Shown: positions 16,353 through 26,521, counted from the stretch's first letter. The stretch: 64,000 bases of DNA from Candidatus Zixiibacteriota bacterium (GCA_036480375.1 JAZGGI010000048.1:1-64000); one strand, 5' to 3'. The notes: a model not told the origin generated them from the sequence alone. Numbers and translations are program-made.

Positions 16353-17356
16353 GTAGGTACCTCACTGTTAGAATTTGAAAGAAATTCGGTCGGTATTTGA
16401 TATTTGGGTGAAAGGCGTTCCAGTTCGGAGTCAACCATCAATTGAACAATTTGATTGAAAGAAACTTCCGGCTCCCAGAGAAGTTTGCGGTGGGCGTGAG
16501 ATGCGTCGCCTATTCTCTGCTTCGGATTAACGCGCAAAATGAGAGAATCTCTGACGGTAAGGTAATCCTGCCAGTCGAGATCGACAGCGGCAAAAGCGGT
16601 CTGACAAAAATCTTCCAGAGAGCGTAATTTTCCGGTCGCGATAATAAAATTATCCGGACGGGGATGCTGAATCATCATCCAGAAAGCGCGAACGTAATCT
16701 CCCGCATAACCCCAATCCTTCTGAATGTCGATAGTATCGAGAACCAGGCGATCCTGTAGGCCGAGTTTAATTTTGGCCGCGCCTCTGGTAATTTGCCTGG
16801 TTAAATAGCGCGGGTTGCGGCGGGGCGATTCATGGTCGAACAAAATGCCGCACGACGTTATCAGGTTATATTTTTCCCGGTACATGACCGTCATCTGATG
16901 GGCGCAAAACTTGGAGATCGCGTAAGCCGACGTCGGATCAAAAGGCGAGTTCTCGGTTATCAACTCATCCGAGGGGGCAAAAATCTCCGATGTCGATGCC
17001 TGGAAAAATTTTATTTGGGGGTCAATCATTCTGATCGCTTCCAGCAATTTTACCGGTCCGATAGCATTGGTTTGTCCGCCCATTTCGAATTGATGAGCTT
17101 TGCCGAGATCGCATGACATACCGACAAGATTATAAATCTCATTTGGCTTAATCTCTTCGAGGAGATGTAATATCTCCATTTGGTCAAGAATATCAACCTG
17201 ATGAAGCTGAAGACGGTCAATGATGTGATTTATGCGTCCGGTGTGACTGGAAGATGCAGGACGGATAATTCCGTGAACTTTATATCCGCGCGATAAAAGA
17301 AACTCCGCCAAATATGAACCGTCCTGCCCGGTAATTCCTGTTATAAGTGCCTTCAT
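16349..17356 (-). CDS. gmd: GDP-mannose 4,6-dehydratase
   Basis: 335 residues of an extended short-chain dehydrogenase. The NAD(P) loop is TGITGQDGSYLAEFL. The catalytic S/T-Y-K set is visible as QASTSEIF and SAYAISKFCAHQM, and GILFDHESPRR with RYLTRQI and KDWGYAGDYVRA are GMD signatures. It converts GDP-D-mannose to GDP-4-keto-6-deoxy-D-mannose, the precursor of fucose, rhamnose or perosamine nucleotides. No GMER, RMD or complete perosamine synthase is adjacent, only the truncated DegT-like gene, so the fate of the product must be decided elsewhere. It lies in the polysaccharide locus. Confidence 0.92.
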   Translation of the reverse strand: MKALITGITGQDGSYLAEFLLSRGYKVHGIIRPASSSHTGRINHIIDRLQLHQVDILDQMEILHLLEEIKPNEIYNLVGMSCDLGKAHQFEMGGQTNAIGPVKLLEAIRMIDPQIKFFQASTSEIFAPSDELITENSPFDPTSAYAISKFCAHQMTVMYREKYNLITSCGILFDHESPRRNPRYLTRQITRGAAKIKLGLQDRLVLDTIDIQKDWGYAGDYVRAFWMMIQHPRPDNFIIATGKLRSLEDFCQTAFAAVDLDWQDYLTVRDSLILRVNPKQRIGDASHAHRKLLWEPEVSFNQIVQLMVDSELERLSPKYQIPTEFLSNSNSEVPT

Positions 17357-17657
17357 GTCAAACGCCTCACTTGGTTATGACTGCTTATTTGCCTGATAAT
17401 TAGCAAGGTCAATGCCAATGTGTACAAAAAATGAACATATTTATGTTGTTGATATGCAACGAGTTGCATTGCACCGACAAGCTGAATTTGGATTTCATCG
17501 CATCACTGAAGAAAAGCCGGTTTTTTATTCCATTTGGGTTGGAATTGTTTTCCAATTCTTTTCGAGAAAGTAAATGTTGGGCCTAAAAAAGGAGGCGGAT
17601 ATCCGCTCAGAACAGATATCCGCCTTCAATGAGAAAGTTAATTGCTCACCGGTTGGA
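17357..17657. other. Intergenic region with palindrome and terminator
   Basis: No gene. It contains the near-perfect palindrome ATGCAAC-GA-GTTGCAT (17453-17468), about 100 bases upstream of the gmd start, and the strong terminator of the upstream wzz gene (17586-17625). I saw no convincing -35/-10 pair for gmd. Confidence 0.6.
17586..17625 (-). terminator. Strong terminator after the Wzz-like gene
   Basis: AGGCGGATATC (17593-17603) pairs perfectly with GATATCCGCCT (17615-17625), 11 base pairs. On the minus strand it is followed shortly by a T6 run. It ends the wzz transcript 30 bases past its stop and separates it from gmd. Confidence 0.85.
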
Positions 17658-18782
17658 TTACACCACCTCAGTAGATTCCTCTTGAGATTTTTTTATCCTG
17701 GAAATCATTCGATTTGTTCGAGGAAAGGCGATTTTTATTTCGCTTTTGAAATTACCGAATTCGTGTTTATTTTTGCCCCCGGTAGCTTTTATGAAAATAT
17801 CCCAGAGAACAATGCCGAAGCAGATTAATCCGCAGGATAATAACCCCGTCAGGAGAATGATATTCCGCCGAAAGGGACCTGACTTTTGAGTCGGGAGAGA
17901 GGGAGCATCAAGGATTCTGGTAATGGGAACGTCTTTTTTGGCGACAAATTTGGCCATTTCGTACTGCTGGGTCAGCATCAAATAAGTTCCGGACGCGATT
18001 TCAACTTCGCGTTTGAGCCGCATCAATTCTTTTAGTATTTCGGGGCTGTCAGTCATGGCCCAGTTTTGGTTGGCCAACTGAAAAGTCTCCAGCTTATTTT
18101 CGGCGGCGGTTAACTTGACTTTGGTTTTTTCAATTTGACGAGCGAGGTATTTTTCATTATCGGTGGCTGAAGTGCGCCTTTTATACAGGTTAAATTCTTC
18201 CAGTTGCGCGATATATTTAGTTAACACAGCCTGCGAAAATTCCGGAAACTCCGTCTCGACTCCCATAGCTATTTCGCCGGTTTTTTGAGACATTTTGATA
18301 GTCGTGATAGTCATCATTGAGCGACGTAATTTATCCGGATCAGTCTGATCGAAATACTCCGGCAGGGTTAACTTTTTGGACTCCGAATTATGTTCAAATT
18401 CATATTCTTTGGCCAGAACCGCTTTGGCCACCAGTTGCGAATTCAATATGACAGGGAACAGGGCCGATGAATTCTCATCCGATATTGCTGCCGGAATGCC
18501 AAGCCCGACAAGGCTTTTTAGATACGCCGACATACCGGCACCTGATTTTCCGGAGGGAAGAATCGTCGCCGTGGAGGTATATAAATTCGGTAAAGTAAAC
18601 AGGTATCCGGTCGTAAGCAACATGATACTCAGAGTTAAGATAGAGATCAGTTTCTTTTTACGGAGAATCAAACGGGCCATCTCGAACATGCTTATCTCGA
18701 AATTGAAAGAATTGCCCGTAGCCGTGTCATTGTTCAAACTATTATCCGGCGATTTTTCTCTAAACGTTATTTTTCTGGACAT
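17658..18782 (-). CDS. Wzz-type chain length determinant / polysaccharide co-polymerase
   Basis: 374 residues with the Wzz topology: a helix at about 40-60 (LISILTLSIMLLTTGYLF), a long periplasmic part rich in coiled coil (TDNEKYLARQIEKTKVKLTAAENKLETFQ), a proline-rich PTQKSGPFRR and a second helix near 310-330 (NIILLTGLLSCGLICFGIVLW). By family knowledge it sets polymer length together with Wzy. No BY-kinase domain is fused to it. Its first 23 bases overlap the end of the upstream glycosyltransferase gene. Confidence 0.88.
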   Translation of the reverse strand: MSRKITFREKSPDNSLNNDTATGNSFNFEISMFEMARLILRKKKLISILTLSIMLLTTGYLFTLPNLYTSTATILPSGKSGAGMSAYLKSLVGLGIPAAISDENSSALFPVILNSQLVAKAVLAKEYEFEHNSESKKLTLPEYFDQTDPDKLRRSMMTITTIKMSQKTGEIAMGVETEFPEFSQAVLTKYIAQLEEFNLYKRRTSATDNEKYLARQIEKTKVKLTAAENKLETFQLANQNWAMTDSPEILKELMRLKREVEIASGTYLMLTQQYEMAKFVAKKDVPITRILDAPSLPTQKSGPFRRNIILLTGLLSCGLICFGIVLWDIFIKATGGKNKHEFGNFKSEIKIAFPRTNRMISRIKKSQEESTEVV

Positions 18783-20052
18783 TTACTCTCTCCAAACCCG
18801 CCATTCTGTTTTTAATCGAGGGATAAATTTCATTGACAGCTTCATTCACAACTTGACTTCCAAATCGATCCTGAACTTTCCGGCGCACGAAGTCAAAAAA
18901 TTGATTTTTAAATCTATCGGTTGAAAATCTCAGCGAATTTTGCCTGATTATTTCCGGTTCAAACGAAGTTTGCTCGTTTTCAAATCTTTCAACGGCCTCG
19001 ATTAGTCCCTCAGGTGTCTGTTTTCTGAAGAGAATTCCATTCTCGCCGTCGGTCACTATCTCGGGCGCCGCACCTTTGCCGAAGGCGATGACCGGCGTTC
19101 CGCAGGCATGAGCCTCGACGACGGCAATTCCGAAAGGTTCAACCGATGAAAAGAGGAAGGCTTTGGCGCGTTTGACAAAATCATTGACGATATCCCGGCC
19201 CTGGAAACCCAAAAACTGGATATTTTTCGACGCCCGAGCTTTTAGCTTGTCCATGTCGGGACCGTCACCCAGGATGACGAGATTTTTATTAGGCATTTTA
19301 TTGAAGGCGTCGACGATTAAATCGATTCGTTTAAAGGGAACCAGTCTCGATACGACGACATAAAAATCATCTTTTTTGGCATGAAACGAAAATTTATCGG
19401 TCTCGACCGGAGGATAAATGACGCTCGATTCGCGGCCATAGATTTTATTTATCCGCCGCGCCATGTATCTCGAATTGGCTATGTATTCATCAACGCGATG
19501 TGATGAAGCGGCGTCCCACATGCGGATATAATGCATGATGCCTTTGGCCAGAAGACCGGAAAAACCTTTATTCAATTTGGCTCCGGCCAGGTAATGATGG
19601 TATAAATCCCAGGCATAGACCATGGTGTTATTGATATAGCTAATATGTAATTGTTCGGCGTTGGTCACAATCCCGTGCGCCACGGCGTGCGATGACGAAA
19701 TTATCAAATCATAATCCGACAAATCAAACTGCTCGACGGCATAAGGCATAAACGGCAGATACGAGCGGTATTTCTTTCGGGCGAATGGGAATTTTTGCAG
19801 GCAGGATGTGGTTACCTGTTTGTCGAGAAAATACCCTCGCTTTCCCTCCGGTGTGAAATCATAAAGCGCGAATAAATCCGCCTGAGGAAAAATCGAAAGA
19901 ATTTGTTCGAGAACTCGTTCGGCCCCGCCATATGTAATCAGCCAATCATGAACGACGGCAATTTTTAAATCATCGATAACGGCATCACGATATTCAACCG
20001 GGCGATCATCGGTTGTTTCGATTCGATTCTTGATAATTAATTTTTTTTGCAT
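18760..20052 (-). CDS. Family 4 glycosyltransferase
   Basis: 430 residues in a GT-B fold. The donor-binding half shows VVSRLVPFKRIDLIVDAF and the E-x7-E block EPFGIAVVEAHACGTPVIAFGKG, and the N-terminal acceptor half starts KIAVVHDWLITYGGAERVLEQIL. It should add one sugar of the lipid-linked repeat unit on the cytoplasmic side. The start at 20052 gives about 28 extra residues before the GT core. The gene overlaps wzz by 23 bases and is preceded by a 185-base gap. Confidence 0.9.
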   Translation of the reverse strand: MQKKLIIKNRIETTDDRPVEYRDAVIDDLKIAVVHDWLITYGGAERVLEQILSIFPQADLFALYDFTPEGKRGYFLDKQVTTSCLQKFPFARKKYRSYLPFMPYAVEQFDLSDYDLIISSSHAVAHGIVTNAEQLHISYINNTMVYAWDLYHHYLAGAKLNKGFSGLLAKGIMHYIRMWDAASSHRVDEYIANSRYMARRINKIYGRESSVIYPPVETDKFSFHAKKDDFYVVVSRLVPFKRIDLIVDAFNKMPNKNLVILGDGPDMDKLKARASKNIQFLGFQGRDIVNDFVKRAKAFLFSSVEPFGIAVVEAHACGTPVIAFGKGAAPEIVTDGENGILFRKQTPEGLIEAVERFENEQTSFEPEIIRQNSLRFSTDRFKNQFFDFVRRKVQDRFGSQVVNEAVNEIYPSIKNRMAGLERVNVQKNNV

Positions 20053-20237
20053 AAACCTGTCCTATTTACTCTTCCGCTGTGATACAAATCAAAAAATGTG
20101 CCAAAAGAAAATTTTTCCAATAATTTGTAAGCGGCTGACATACAATGCGATAGCCATCGTAAATAATGCGAGTATATTTATCTCTGCAGATTAAGGAATA
20201 CTATTCCCGCTTGGGCCGGAATTATATTCAGGGTCGA

Positions 20238-21485
20238 TTATTTGCCGAAATTCGACAGGATTTTATGGTATGCCTTAATCAAATGCTCAATGTGATTATC
20301 GAGCGTCGGAGGATTTGACCAAAAATTATCATAGGCATTCCGGCCAATGCGATTGAGCATTTCGCTATTTTTTAATAAAGCGATTTTATCGGCCAGATCA
20401 TGGCTGTTTCCACCGGTGAACCAATGGCCGGTCTCGCCGTTTATTATCATATCGCAAGCGGCGCAGGTATCGGGAACAATTGCCGGAATTCCCAGTGCGG
20501 CCGCTTCGGCAACGACCAGCCCCTGGGTTTCGTACCAGAGCGACGGCAAAATCAGGGCTCGCGCGGATTTGACGCATTCGACAACCGCCTCGCGATCAAG
20601 CCATCCGGTTATTTCAAATTCCGGATATGATTTGGCCAGATTTTCTTTTAATTCCCCATCACCGACAAATTTCAAATTCACGTGCGCTTCACGAGCTGCT
20701 TCAGCCGCCAAAAATAATCCTTTTTCCGGAGAAAGACGTCCTACGATTACAAAATAGTCGTTATTTCCCGGAACGGCGCAATCCTGCCTCTCAATAAAAA
20801 TCGGATTTGGAACCGACATAATTTGGGCGTCGGAAGGCAAATAATTATTAAGAATATCTTTGCTAAAATCGGAAATTGAAATGAAATGTTTGATGGCATT
20901 CGGCGTCAGTCCCAATCTTTTTTGAATCATTTGCCTGATGACTCGATATAATTTTTGCGCGTAGCCGTATTTGTCACAATTGGAAAAAACACAGGATGGC
21001 GACATGGCCTTCAGATTGCAAATTTCATTTTTGGGATAATTAAAAAATCCACCGTTGGGGCAGACCGTGAAATAATCATGAAGGCTGATTACGATCGGAT
21101 AGTTTTTTTTGATAGCCGCCCGAATAACGCTCGATGACAGGCTCTTAGTCCATCCGTGGACATGGACGATTGTTTTTTGGGGCTCATAATGATTCAAAAG
21201 CTCTTTCATTTTGCGGGCCGCGCGTCGGTTCCACAGGCCTTGCCGCGCGGCGCGAAAGCGATTGGGATCGGTCAGGATTTCTTTTTGTCCGGTACAGACA
21301 ACTTCGACGTCTGACGCCGCCAGATCGGGATCGATCGGTTTCACCGCTGCCAACAAAACGACTTTATATCCTCGGGAAGCCAGGGCCCGCGCCGAAGACA
21401 AAGCGACTAAAGCCGCGCCGCCGTTGATATGAGCAAAATCATTAACAATGATGACGCTGCGATCCTGGCTTTGATTGGCCGGCAT
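20238..21485 (-). CDS. Family 4 glycosyltransferase
   Basis: 415 residues in a GT-B fold. The N-terminal half opens SVIIVNDFAHINGGAALVALSSARAL; the donor half has IVGRLSPEKGLFLAAEAA and the nucleotide-sugar block ETQGLVVAEAAALGIPAIV. A cysteine-containing insert (CNLKAMSPSCVFSNCDKYG) in the middle is shared by many GT4 enzymes that act on lipid-linked acceptors. Donor and acceptor cannot be assigned. Its start is three bases from the upstream acetyltransferase stop, so the two genes are coupled. Confidence 0.9.
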   Translation of the reverse strand: MPANQSQDRSVIIVNDFAHINGGAALVALSSARALASRGYKVVLLAAVKPIDPDLAASDVEVVCTGQKEILTDPNRFRAARQGLWNRRAARKMKELLNHYEPQKTIVHVHGWTKSLSSSVIRAAIKKNYPIVISLHDYFTVCPNGGFFNYPKNEICNLKAMSPSCVFSNCDKYGYAQKLYRVIRQMIQKRLGLTPNAIKHFISISDFSKDILNNYLPSDAQIMSVPNPIFIERQDCAVPGNNDYFVIVGRLSPEKGLFLAAEAAREAHVNLKFVGDGELKENLAKSYPEFEITGWLDREAVVECVKSARALILPSLWYETQGLVVAEAAALGIPAIVPDTCAACDMIINGETGHWFTGGNSHDLADKIALLKNSEMLNRIGRNAYDNFWSNPPTLDNHIEHLIKAYHKILSNFGK

Positions 21486-21488
21486 GAT

Positions 21489-22028
21489 TTAATCCCGGAT
21501 TGATTCTTTGGGCATATCTTGCGGGTCGAGATACTTAATTATTTTGGCCGGATTGCCGACCACGACAGCATTGTCAGGAACGTCTTTCACGACAACGCTC
21601 CCGGCCCCGATTTTGACGTTATTGCCGATATTGATGCCGCCAATGATGCACGAGTTGGCGCCGATCTCAACATTATCGCCAAAGACCGGACTGGGCCCCT
21701 GGGAACCGTCCGACAACATCTTACAGCCAATTGTGACGCAATGGCGAATATGGAAATTTTTGCCGATGACGGTGCTGTCGTTGATGACCATACCATAACC
21801 GTGCTCGATTTTGAGACCGGGGCCGATTTGAGTTGACGTCCGCAATTCGACGCACAGTATATATTCGACCACGACGCGATAGATTACCATCAAAGGGATT
21901 CCGATGAACCATAAGAATGATTTTTTGCGGCCGGTGAAAATATTGATCAAACGGAAAAACGTCACGATAAATATAATTTTGACCTGGCCTCTGTTACGTG
22001 AGTAATCCTGAAACAAATATTTAATCAT
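21489..22028 (-). CDS. Left-handed beta-helix acetyltransferase (serine acetyltransferase-like)
   Basis: 179 residues. A hydrophobic, basic N-terminal third is followed by hexapeptide repeats (GPGLKIEHGYGMVIND, IGKNFHIRHCVTIG, IGANSCIIGGINIGNNVKIGAGSVVVKDVP) and the closing AVVVGNPAKII. The fold is that of CysE-like and colanic-acid-type O-acetyltransferases. From its place between glycosyltransferase genes it more likely O-acetylates the polysaccharide than makes O-acetylserine (inference). Confidence 0.85.
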   Translation of the reverse strand: MIKYLFQDYSRNRGQVKIIFIVTFFRLINIFTGRKKSFLWFIGIPLMVIYRVVVEYILCVELRTSTQIGPGLKIEHGYGMVINDSTVIGKNFHIRHCVTIGCKMLSDGSQGPSPVFGDNVEIGANSCIIGGINIGNNVKIGAGSVVVKDVPDNAVVVGNPAKIIKYLDPQDMPKESIRD

Positions 22029-22140
22029 GCGTTCCGCTCCCCAAACATCAATTCCCTGATTCTGTTACGCAATCCGACATTTTTTTCCAAAATTATCTTA
22101 TCGCCTCCCCAATTAACTAAACCGGCAGCCTTTATATCAA

Positions 22141-23748
22141 CTATAATCCAATCCGCTTCTTTAGATGTTTTATCAATCCGGCCCTGTTATCTGAGTCCGC
22201 GTTTAAATATTGAGCTTCTTGCTGAACTCCCCGGATGACTTCCGTTAGTATGATATACGATAGACTATCTATATCGTTTCTGAGATAAACACCGAGGTAA
22301 TAATCGGGAAACCACTTTATATATCCAATTTCATCGTACGGGGAAAGCCTTGGATGAGGCTCGAATCCGAACTGGTATGAATCGATATATGTACCGTTTT
22401 CGGAATAAAGAATAAGAAGAGTCGGTTTTTTCCCCATAATAAAATCCGATTTATCAGAGGGATTGTGAGCGACATATTCATCATTGAGTCCGACAAAATC
22501 ATATGAAACCCATTCCGAATAATAAGGAATCGCCCCGGCATCACCCACCGCCAGCGTTTTCAGTTCTTGCGGCAAATGAACTTGCTTGAGCTCGTTGGCC
22601 AGTTTGATATGAGCATTATTCAGGTGTGATTCATAGAGCGCCATATGAGCTGTCTCGGTCTTATCTCTGTGCAGCAGTGGAAACGTGCATATAATCACAA
22701 TCGCAAAAATATATCCACACGACACCGGAACCGAAGATTTATTGTTGCTGTCATTACTGAATATTGTGTGCAACTCCAGCGCGAGGATCAAAAAGACAAC
22801 AGGAAGGATATGGAATAGAAAACGATTCATGTAATTCATCATTAAATTACTCGCACTATAGGCAAGAATCGCCATTATTAAGAAGACGAAATAATACAGA
22901 GGCGTGATTATCTTCTTTTGTTCGGTGTGCCGTCCGGTTGCGTAAGATAAAATCGCTATAATGATGATACCTGCGAGTGAACCGAATGATTTAGCCAGCC
23001 ATTCGATACCATTGAAAGGCTGACCGAATTTTACATAAAATGTATTGGGCAACAGCCAACCGAAATAAGTCACTCTCCAGATAAAATAAATCAGCCCGGG
23101 GAGAAATAATAAGAAAAATGATAATCGCAAAAGCTGTTTGCGATGTACTCTTCTCGTTCCGTAATAAATTACCAATAGTGCGATAAGACCGGGCAGGAGC
23201 CCTTCGGGTCTGGTCATTCCCGCCAAAAGAACCAGCGCCGGAGCAGCGGCGATTTGCCAGGCAGTTGGTTTTTTCGCGCTTGTGATAATTTCGTATCCGG
23301 AAATAAACACCAGTAGGAGAATAAAATCATACAATATTGTTTCCATTCCCGATATGGTATGAAAATAGGTTGATGGAAGAATGATCAATGGTACTGTCGC
23401 CAGGCATCCCCAAAATGAACTACCGGTTTTGAAGCGCGTGTATTGGTAGAGAGTTAGCCCGCATCCGCAATAACAAAGCAGTCCGATGATTTTTGAAAAA
23501 ATTATTGGCGACCATCCAAGAAAATGAGGGATAGTCATAATAATCATCCACAAAAAATTGGTATATCCCTCAACCGGATTTGAATCTCCGGGATTAAATA
23601 CAAGACCCCTGCCCTCGGAAAGATGTTTTGAATACCGGAATGTGATGTAGGAATCATCCGCGGTAAAATCCCATGCGACAAAAAAACCTGTCAGGATGAT
23701 TAAAGAGAAAAGAGCGGAGATAAAAATTTTACCAAATTTACGGCTCAT
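22141..23748 (-). CDS. GT-C type membrane glycosyltransferase (AftB-like family)
   Basis: 535 residues with about ten membrane helices. The first periplasmic loop carries TADDSYITFRYSKHLSEGRGLVFNPG followed by VEGYTNFLW, a paired-aspartate signature of GT-C enzymes related to mycobacterial AftB and many unnamed bacterial proteins. The C-terminal 170 residues are a soluble domain. By analogy it would transfer a sugar from a polyprenyl-phosphate donor outside the cytoplasmic membrane, perhaps decorating the polymer. The assignment to the GT-C fold is good; the reaction is unknown. Confidence 0.75.
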   Translation of the reverse strand: MSRKFGKIFISALFSLIILTGFFVAWDFTADDSYITFRYSKHLSEGRGLVFNPGDSNPVEGYTNFLWMIIMTIPHFLGWSPIIFSKIIGLLCYCGCGLTLYQYTRFKTGSSFWGCLATVPLIILPSTYFHTISGMETILYDFILLLVFISGYEIITSAKKPTAWQIAAAPALVLLAGMTRPEGLLPGLIALLVIYYGTRRVHRKQLLRLSFFLLFLPGLIYFIWRVTYFGWLLPNTFYVKFGQPFNGIEWLAKSFGSLAGIIIIAILSYATGRHTEQKKIITPLYYFVFLIMAILAYSASNLMMNYMNRFLFHILPVVFLILALELHTIFSNDSNNKSSVPVSCGYIFAIVIICTFPLLHRDKTETAHMALYESHLNNAHIKLANELKQVHLPQELKTLAVGDAGAIPYYSEWVSYDFVGLNDEYVAHNPSDKSDFIMGKKPTLLILYSENGTYIDSYQFGFEPHPRLSPYDEIGYIKWFPDYYLGVYLRNDIDSLSYIILTEVIRGVQQEAQYLNADSDNRAGLIKHLKKRIGL

Positions 23749-23829
23749 GATGCAATGTTCTTCGCTTTTGCGCTTGTCATATCGAACTCCAACAAAAACG
23801 CCCCATAAGTTTCTTCGAGCGATATTATA

Positions 23830-25128
23830 TTAGACGGGCCTGCTTTGAGTTTTCGCTCCCCCCAATTCTAAGATTGCCAAAATAAGAGCTTTAATAAGTA
23901 TTCCCAAAGTGAAGAAAACCGTTAGATTCCCGGTCACCAGAACCACCGTCAGCGGCAGAAGAATAGTCAGAGTTATAATGGAGCGAAATAGGTGAGTATA
24001 TATTATCGAGTAATACAAATAATAGAGGACAATAAAAAAGATAAAACCTGCAAAAAATTGAATGAAAATTACAATCCAATAGGGAAACATGGCAATCAAA
24101 ATGGCCGGATAAGTCATCGTATATAGATAGCCTCTTTCTATGATAGGGTACGCTTTTTCCGGCCCCAGGATTCTTATCATCAAATACTTCATACCGACAT
24201 CTGTGGTCGATACGTCTCGCCGTGAAAGAATTGCTTTGAGCTCGATTTGCCAGTGCTTGTTATCGTATAAATTACCATTATGATACTCATAGTCGGCCGC
24301 CCACCACATTTCGCCCTGAAATGCCAGTACTCGGTTCTTTAAGTACAATGATGCGAATTCGCTATCATTATCATCAGTTGCATATTTGTAGGTTGTAAAC
24401 GCAAAGGCCACTGTCAGGATAATTATAAGAAGGGCAATGAGGACATTTCTGGTGTTTAGAAGTTTCACGTCCGGTTTTTGATTATAATGTTTTGCAAATA
24501 TTGGCGCGTAATAATAGGTCACCATTGAAATCAAGGATGAAAATTTGTTTCCCGTCAAAATCAAAAAGGCTAAATAGATTATCAGTATGATACTGTTCAA
24601 TGAATATTTTTTGCCTGTTGGACGAAAATAACCGAGGATAAACGCGAACAGAAAGCCATAGAGTAATAAGATTTTCTCCAGGCGGCCGGTTTCCTCAAAA
24701 TACCCTAATCTACCAAACCCGGAAAAAACGGGAATGCCGCCGGTCATGAAATTATGTGCGATATAGACAATAACAAGGCCAACGCAACCGTAAACGGCAA
24801 TTTTTATGCCGCCCAGTTGTAACGTTTCGCGGGTAATCCGATAATCAACCCGGGCCGGAAAAGAATTTTGAAAAGTTCGCATGGCAGCCAAAAATCCGAG
24901 ATTGAATACGACATAGAGCATCGCCAATCTAAACGTGGCATAGGTGGGTTCCGTAAAGCGGAACAGCTCTATATTGTATATTCCCAAATCATTATAAAAG
25001 CATGAAACCAACGCCCAGATTTGAGAGAAGGCCAGAAACGCGAAAAAGACAAAAATCCTTTTATCTTTTCTGATGATGTAAATGCAGGAAGCGATATACA
25101 ATATGACGGCCGCAGCGTTAATCGGCAT
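23830..25128 (-). CDS. O-antigen polymerase-like protein (Wzy)
   Basis: 432 residues, strongly hydrophobic with about eleven membrane helices and a long soluble loop in the second half (NRVLAFQGEMWWAADYEYHNGNLYDNKHWQIELKAIL). This topology and length are those of Wzy-type oligosaccharide repeat unit polymerases, whose sequences are poorly conserved. With a Wzx flippase and a Wzz co-polymerase in the same locus the role is credible. It overlaps the upstream transferase gene by 11 bases. Confidence 0.75.
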   Translation of the reverse strand: MPINAAAVILYIASCIYIIRKDKRIFVFFAFLAFSQIWALVSCFYNDLGIYNIELFRFTEPTYATFRLAMLYVVFNLGFLAAMRTFQNSFPARVDYRITRETLQLGGIKIAVYGCVGLVIVYIAHNFMTGGIPVFSGFGRLGYFEETGRLEKILLLYGFLFAFILGYFRPTGKKYSLNSIILIIYLAFLILTGNKFSSLISMVTYYYAPIFAKHYNQKPDVKLLNTRNVLIALLIIILTVAFAFTTYKYATDDNDSEFASLYLKNRVLAFQGEMWWAADYEYHNGNLYDNKHWQIELKAILSRRDVSTTDVGMKYLMIRILGPEKAYPIIERGYLYTMTYPAILIAMFPYWIVIFIQFFAGFIFFIVLYYLYYSIIYTHLFRSIITLTILLPLTVVLVTGNLTVFFTLGILIKALILAILELGGAKTQSRPV

Positions 25129-26521
25129 TGCGGTTCACCACTTCAAGAAAAGCCTCTCGTAATTTGCGGATATTGTCCGGGTCTAAGACTTCAGGGTATA
25201 AATTCGGATCGGTCCAGAAGCCGGGATATGAATTTCCCACCATCTCTTTCATATACTCGCAATCGGCCTCATAGTCGCGCTCGAATGAGTTCAGCAGTTT
25301 ATCGACCAATTCCTGCAACAGCGTCAAATCGGTGCAGGTGTGAACCGACGAAAGGCCGTCGAAGTATATGGGGCAAAACATGACTACCGGGATCCCCAGC
25401 ATTCCGCCTTCGTAACCGGTAGTACCGGAAACGGTAAAGATTATAGAAGCCCGTTTATAGATTTCAAATGTCGATATGTCATGGCGAACAAGAACGACAT
25501 TGGGGATGCGTTTCAGTTTGCGAAAAAAGTCGATGCTCTTGATCCCCAGGAAATTGGGATGCTCCTTGACAACCAGCGTAACATCAAATGGCAGCGCACG
25601 GCGAATATCTTTGATAAGTTTTAATTGATCGCTAAAGTATGAGCCCAAAACATCGATTGATGATTCCGGTTGAACGTGGAGGCCGTAAAAGGCAATTTTA
25701 CTCTCAATTTTACTCAGATCATCATAGTGCCAAATCCAGCGCATATATTGTCCATTGATCGTTCGCCGCATTGATAATTTGATTCGCCCGGAGAGGTTGT
25801 GATGAGTCAAGCCTCGGCCACTGTCAGTTTGATATCTTTTGATACGATTGCCGATTGACCAGACTATTTTCCGGGGATCAAGCGTTTTGGTCTTGTTGTG
25901 CTTGGCAAAATAATAAGGCGCCGGTTTGCGGGTGGCAAAATCCTCAATTAATTTCCTGCCATCGATACCATCGCCATTATTATTCCTAATTAGTGGTTTT
26001 TCCTGATGATATGAATCGAATAAGAGCAGGCGATCAGACGGATAGCGGATATGCCGGGGTGAAATAAATTTAATACCCAGTTCACGGCAGACCATATAAG
26101 CGATCATTTCATTGCTGTTGGTCGGTTCGGCAATTATATGGGTTGCGCTTTTATCGTTTAGAAATTGCTTAATATCGCGGTAATACAAGAGCATATATTC
26201 GCTGATATCAGGCTTTTGTTTTTGCTCGATGAATTGATCCATGAGCATACTTTGATTTATGGTCAGAGATGCATTGGATTCACTTTTGACAATTTGTTCA
26301 ATTAGCTGTCGCCGATCTGAATCGTTGATGAAATCGGATTTATCATAAACCAATTGCTTGATATCTTCGGGCGCGACGCCTTGATCGATCAGCCATCGAG
26401 TCCAGATTTCGTTTGTAGTAATCCAGAAGACTTCATGGCCATGCTCAATAAGTCCTTTGGAAATCTCGAAGAAAAGACGGGTCAGATCAAAAATGGAGAT
26501 AAAGACTATTCTTTTACTCAT
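25118..26521 (-). CDS. Capsule polysaccharide biosynthesis-type transferase
   Basis: 467 residues with no membrane helix. The C-terminal half (FYGLHVQPESSIDVLGSYFSD, VVKEHPNFLGIKS, VSGTTGYEGGMLGIPVVMFCP) follows the pattern of the capsule polysaccharide biosynthesis/KpsC-KpsS-like family, which have GT-B folds. The N-terminus begins IVFISIFDLTRLFFEISKGLIEHGHEVFW, a typical acceptor-domain start. The sugar is unknown. It is the first gene of the block running to wzz and has its own promoter candidate upstream. Confidence 0.8.
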   Translation of the reverse strand: MSKRIVFISIFDLTRLFFEISKGLIEHGHEVFWITTNEIWTRWLIDQGVAPEDIKQLVYDKSDFINDSDRRQLIEQIVKSESNASLTINQSMLMDQFIEQKQKPDISEYMLLYYRDIKQFLNDKSATHIIAEPTNSNEMIAYMVCRELGIKFISPRHIRYPSDRLLLFDSYHQEKPLIRNNNGDGIDGRKLIEDFATRKPAPYYFAKHNKTKTLDPRKIVWSIGNRIKRYQTDSGRGLTHHNLSGRIKLSMRRTINGQYMRWIWHYDDLSKIESKIAFYGLHVQPESSIDVLGSYFSDQLKLIKDIRRALPFDVTLVVKEHPNFLGIKSIDFFRKLKRIPNVVLVRHDISTFEIYKRASIIFTVSGTTGYEGGMLGIPVVMFCPIYFDGLSSVHTCTDLTLLQELVDKLLNSFERDYEADCEYMKEMVGNSYPGFWTDPNLYPEVLDPDNIRKLREAFLEVVNRNAD

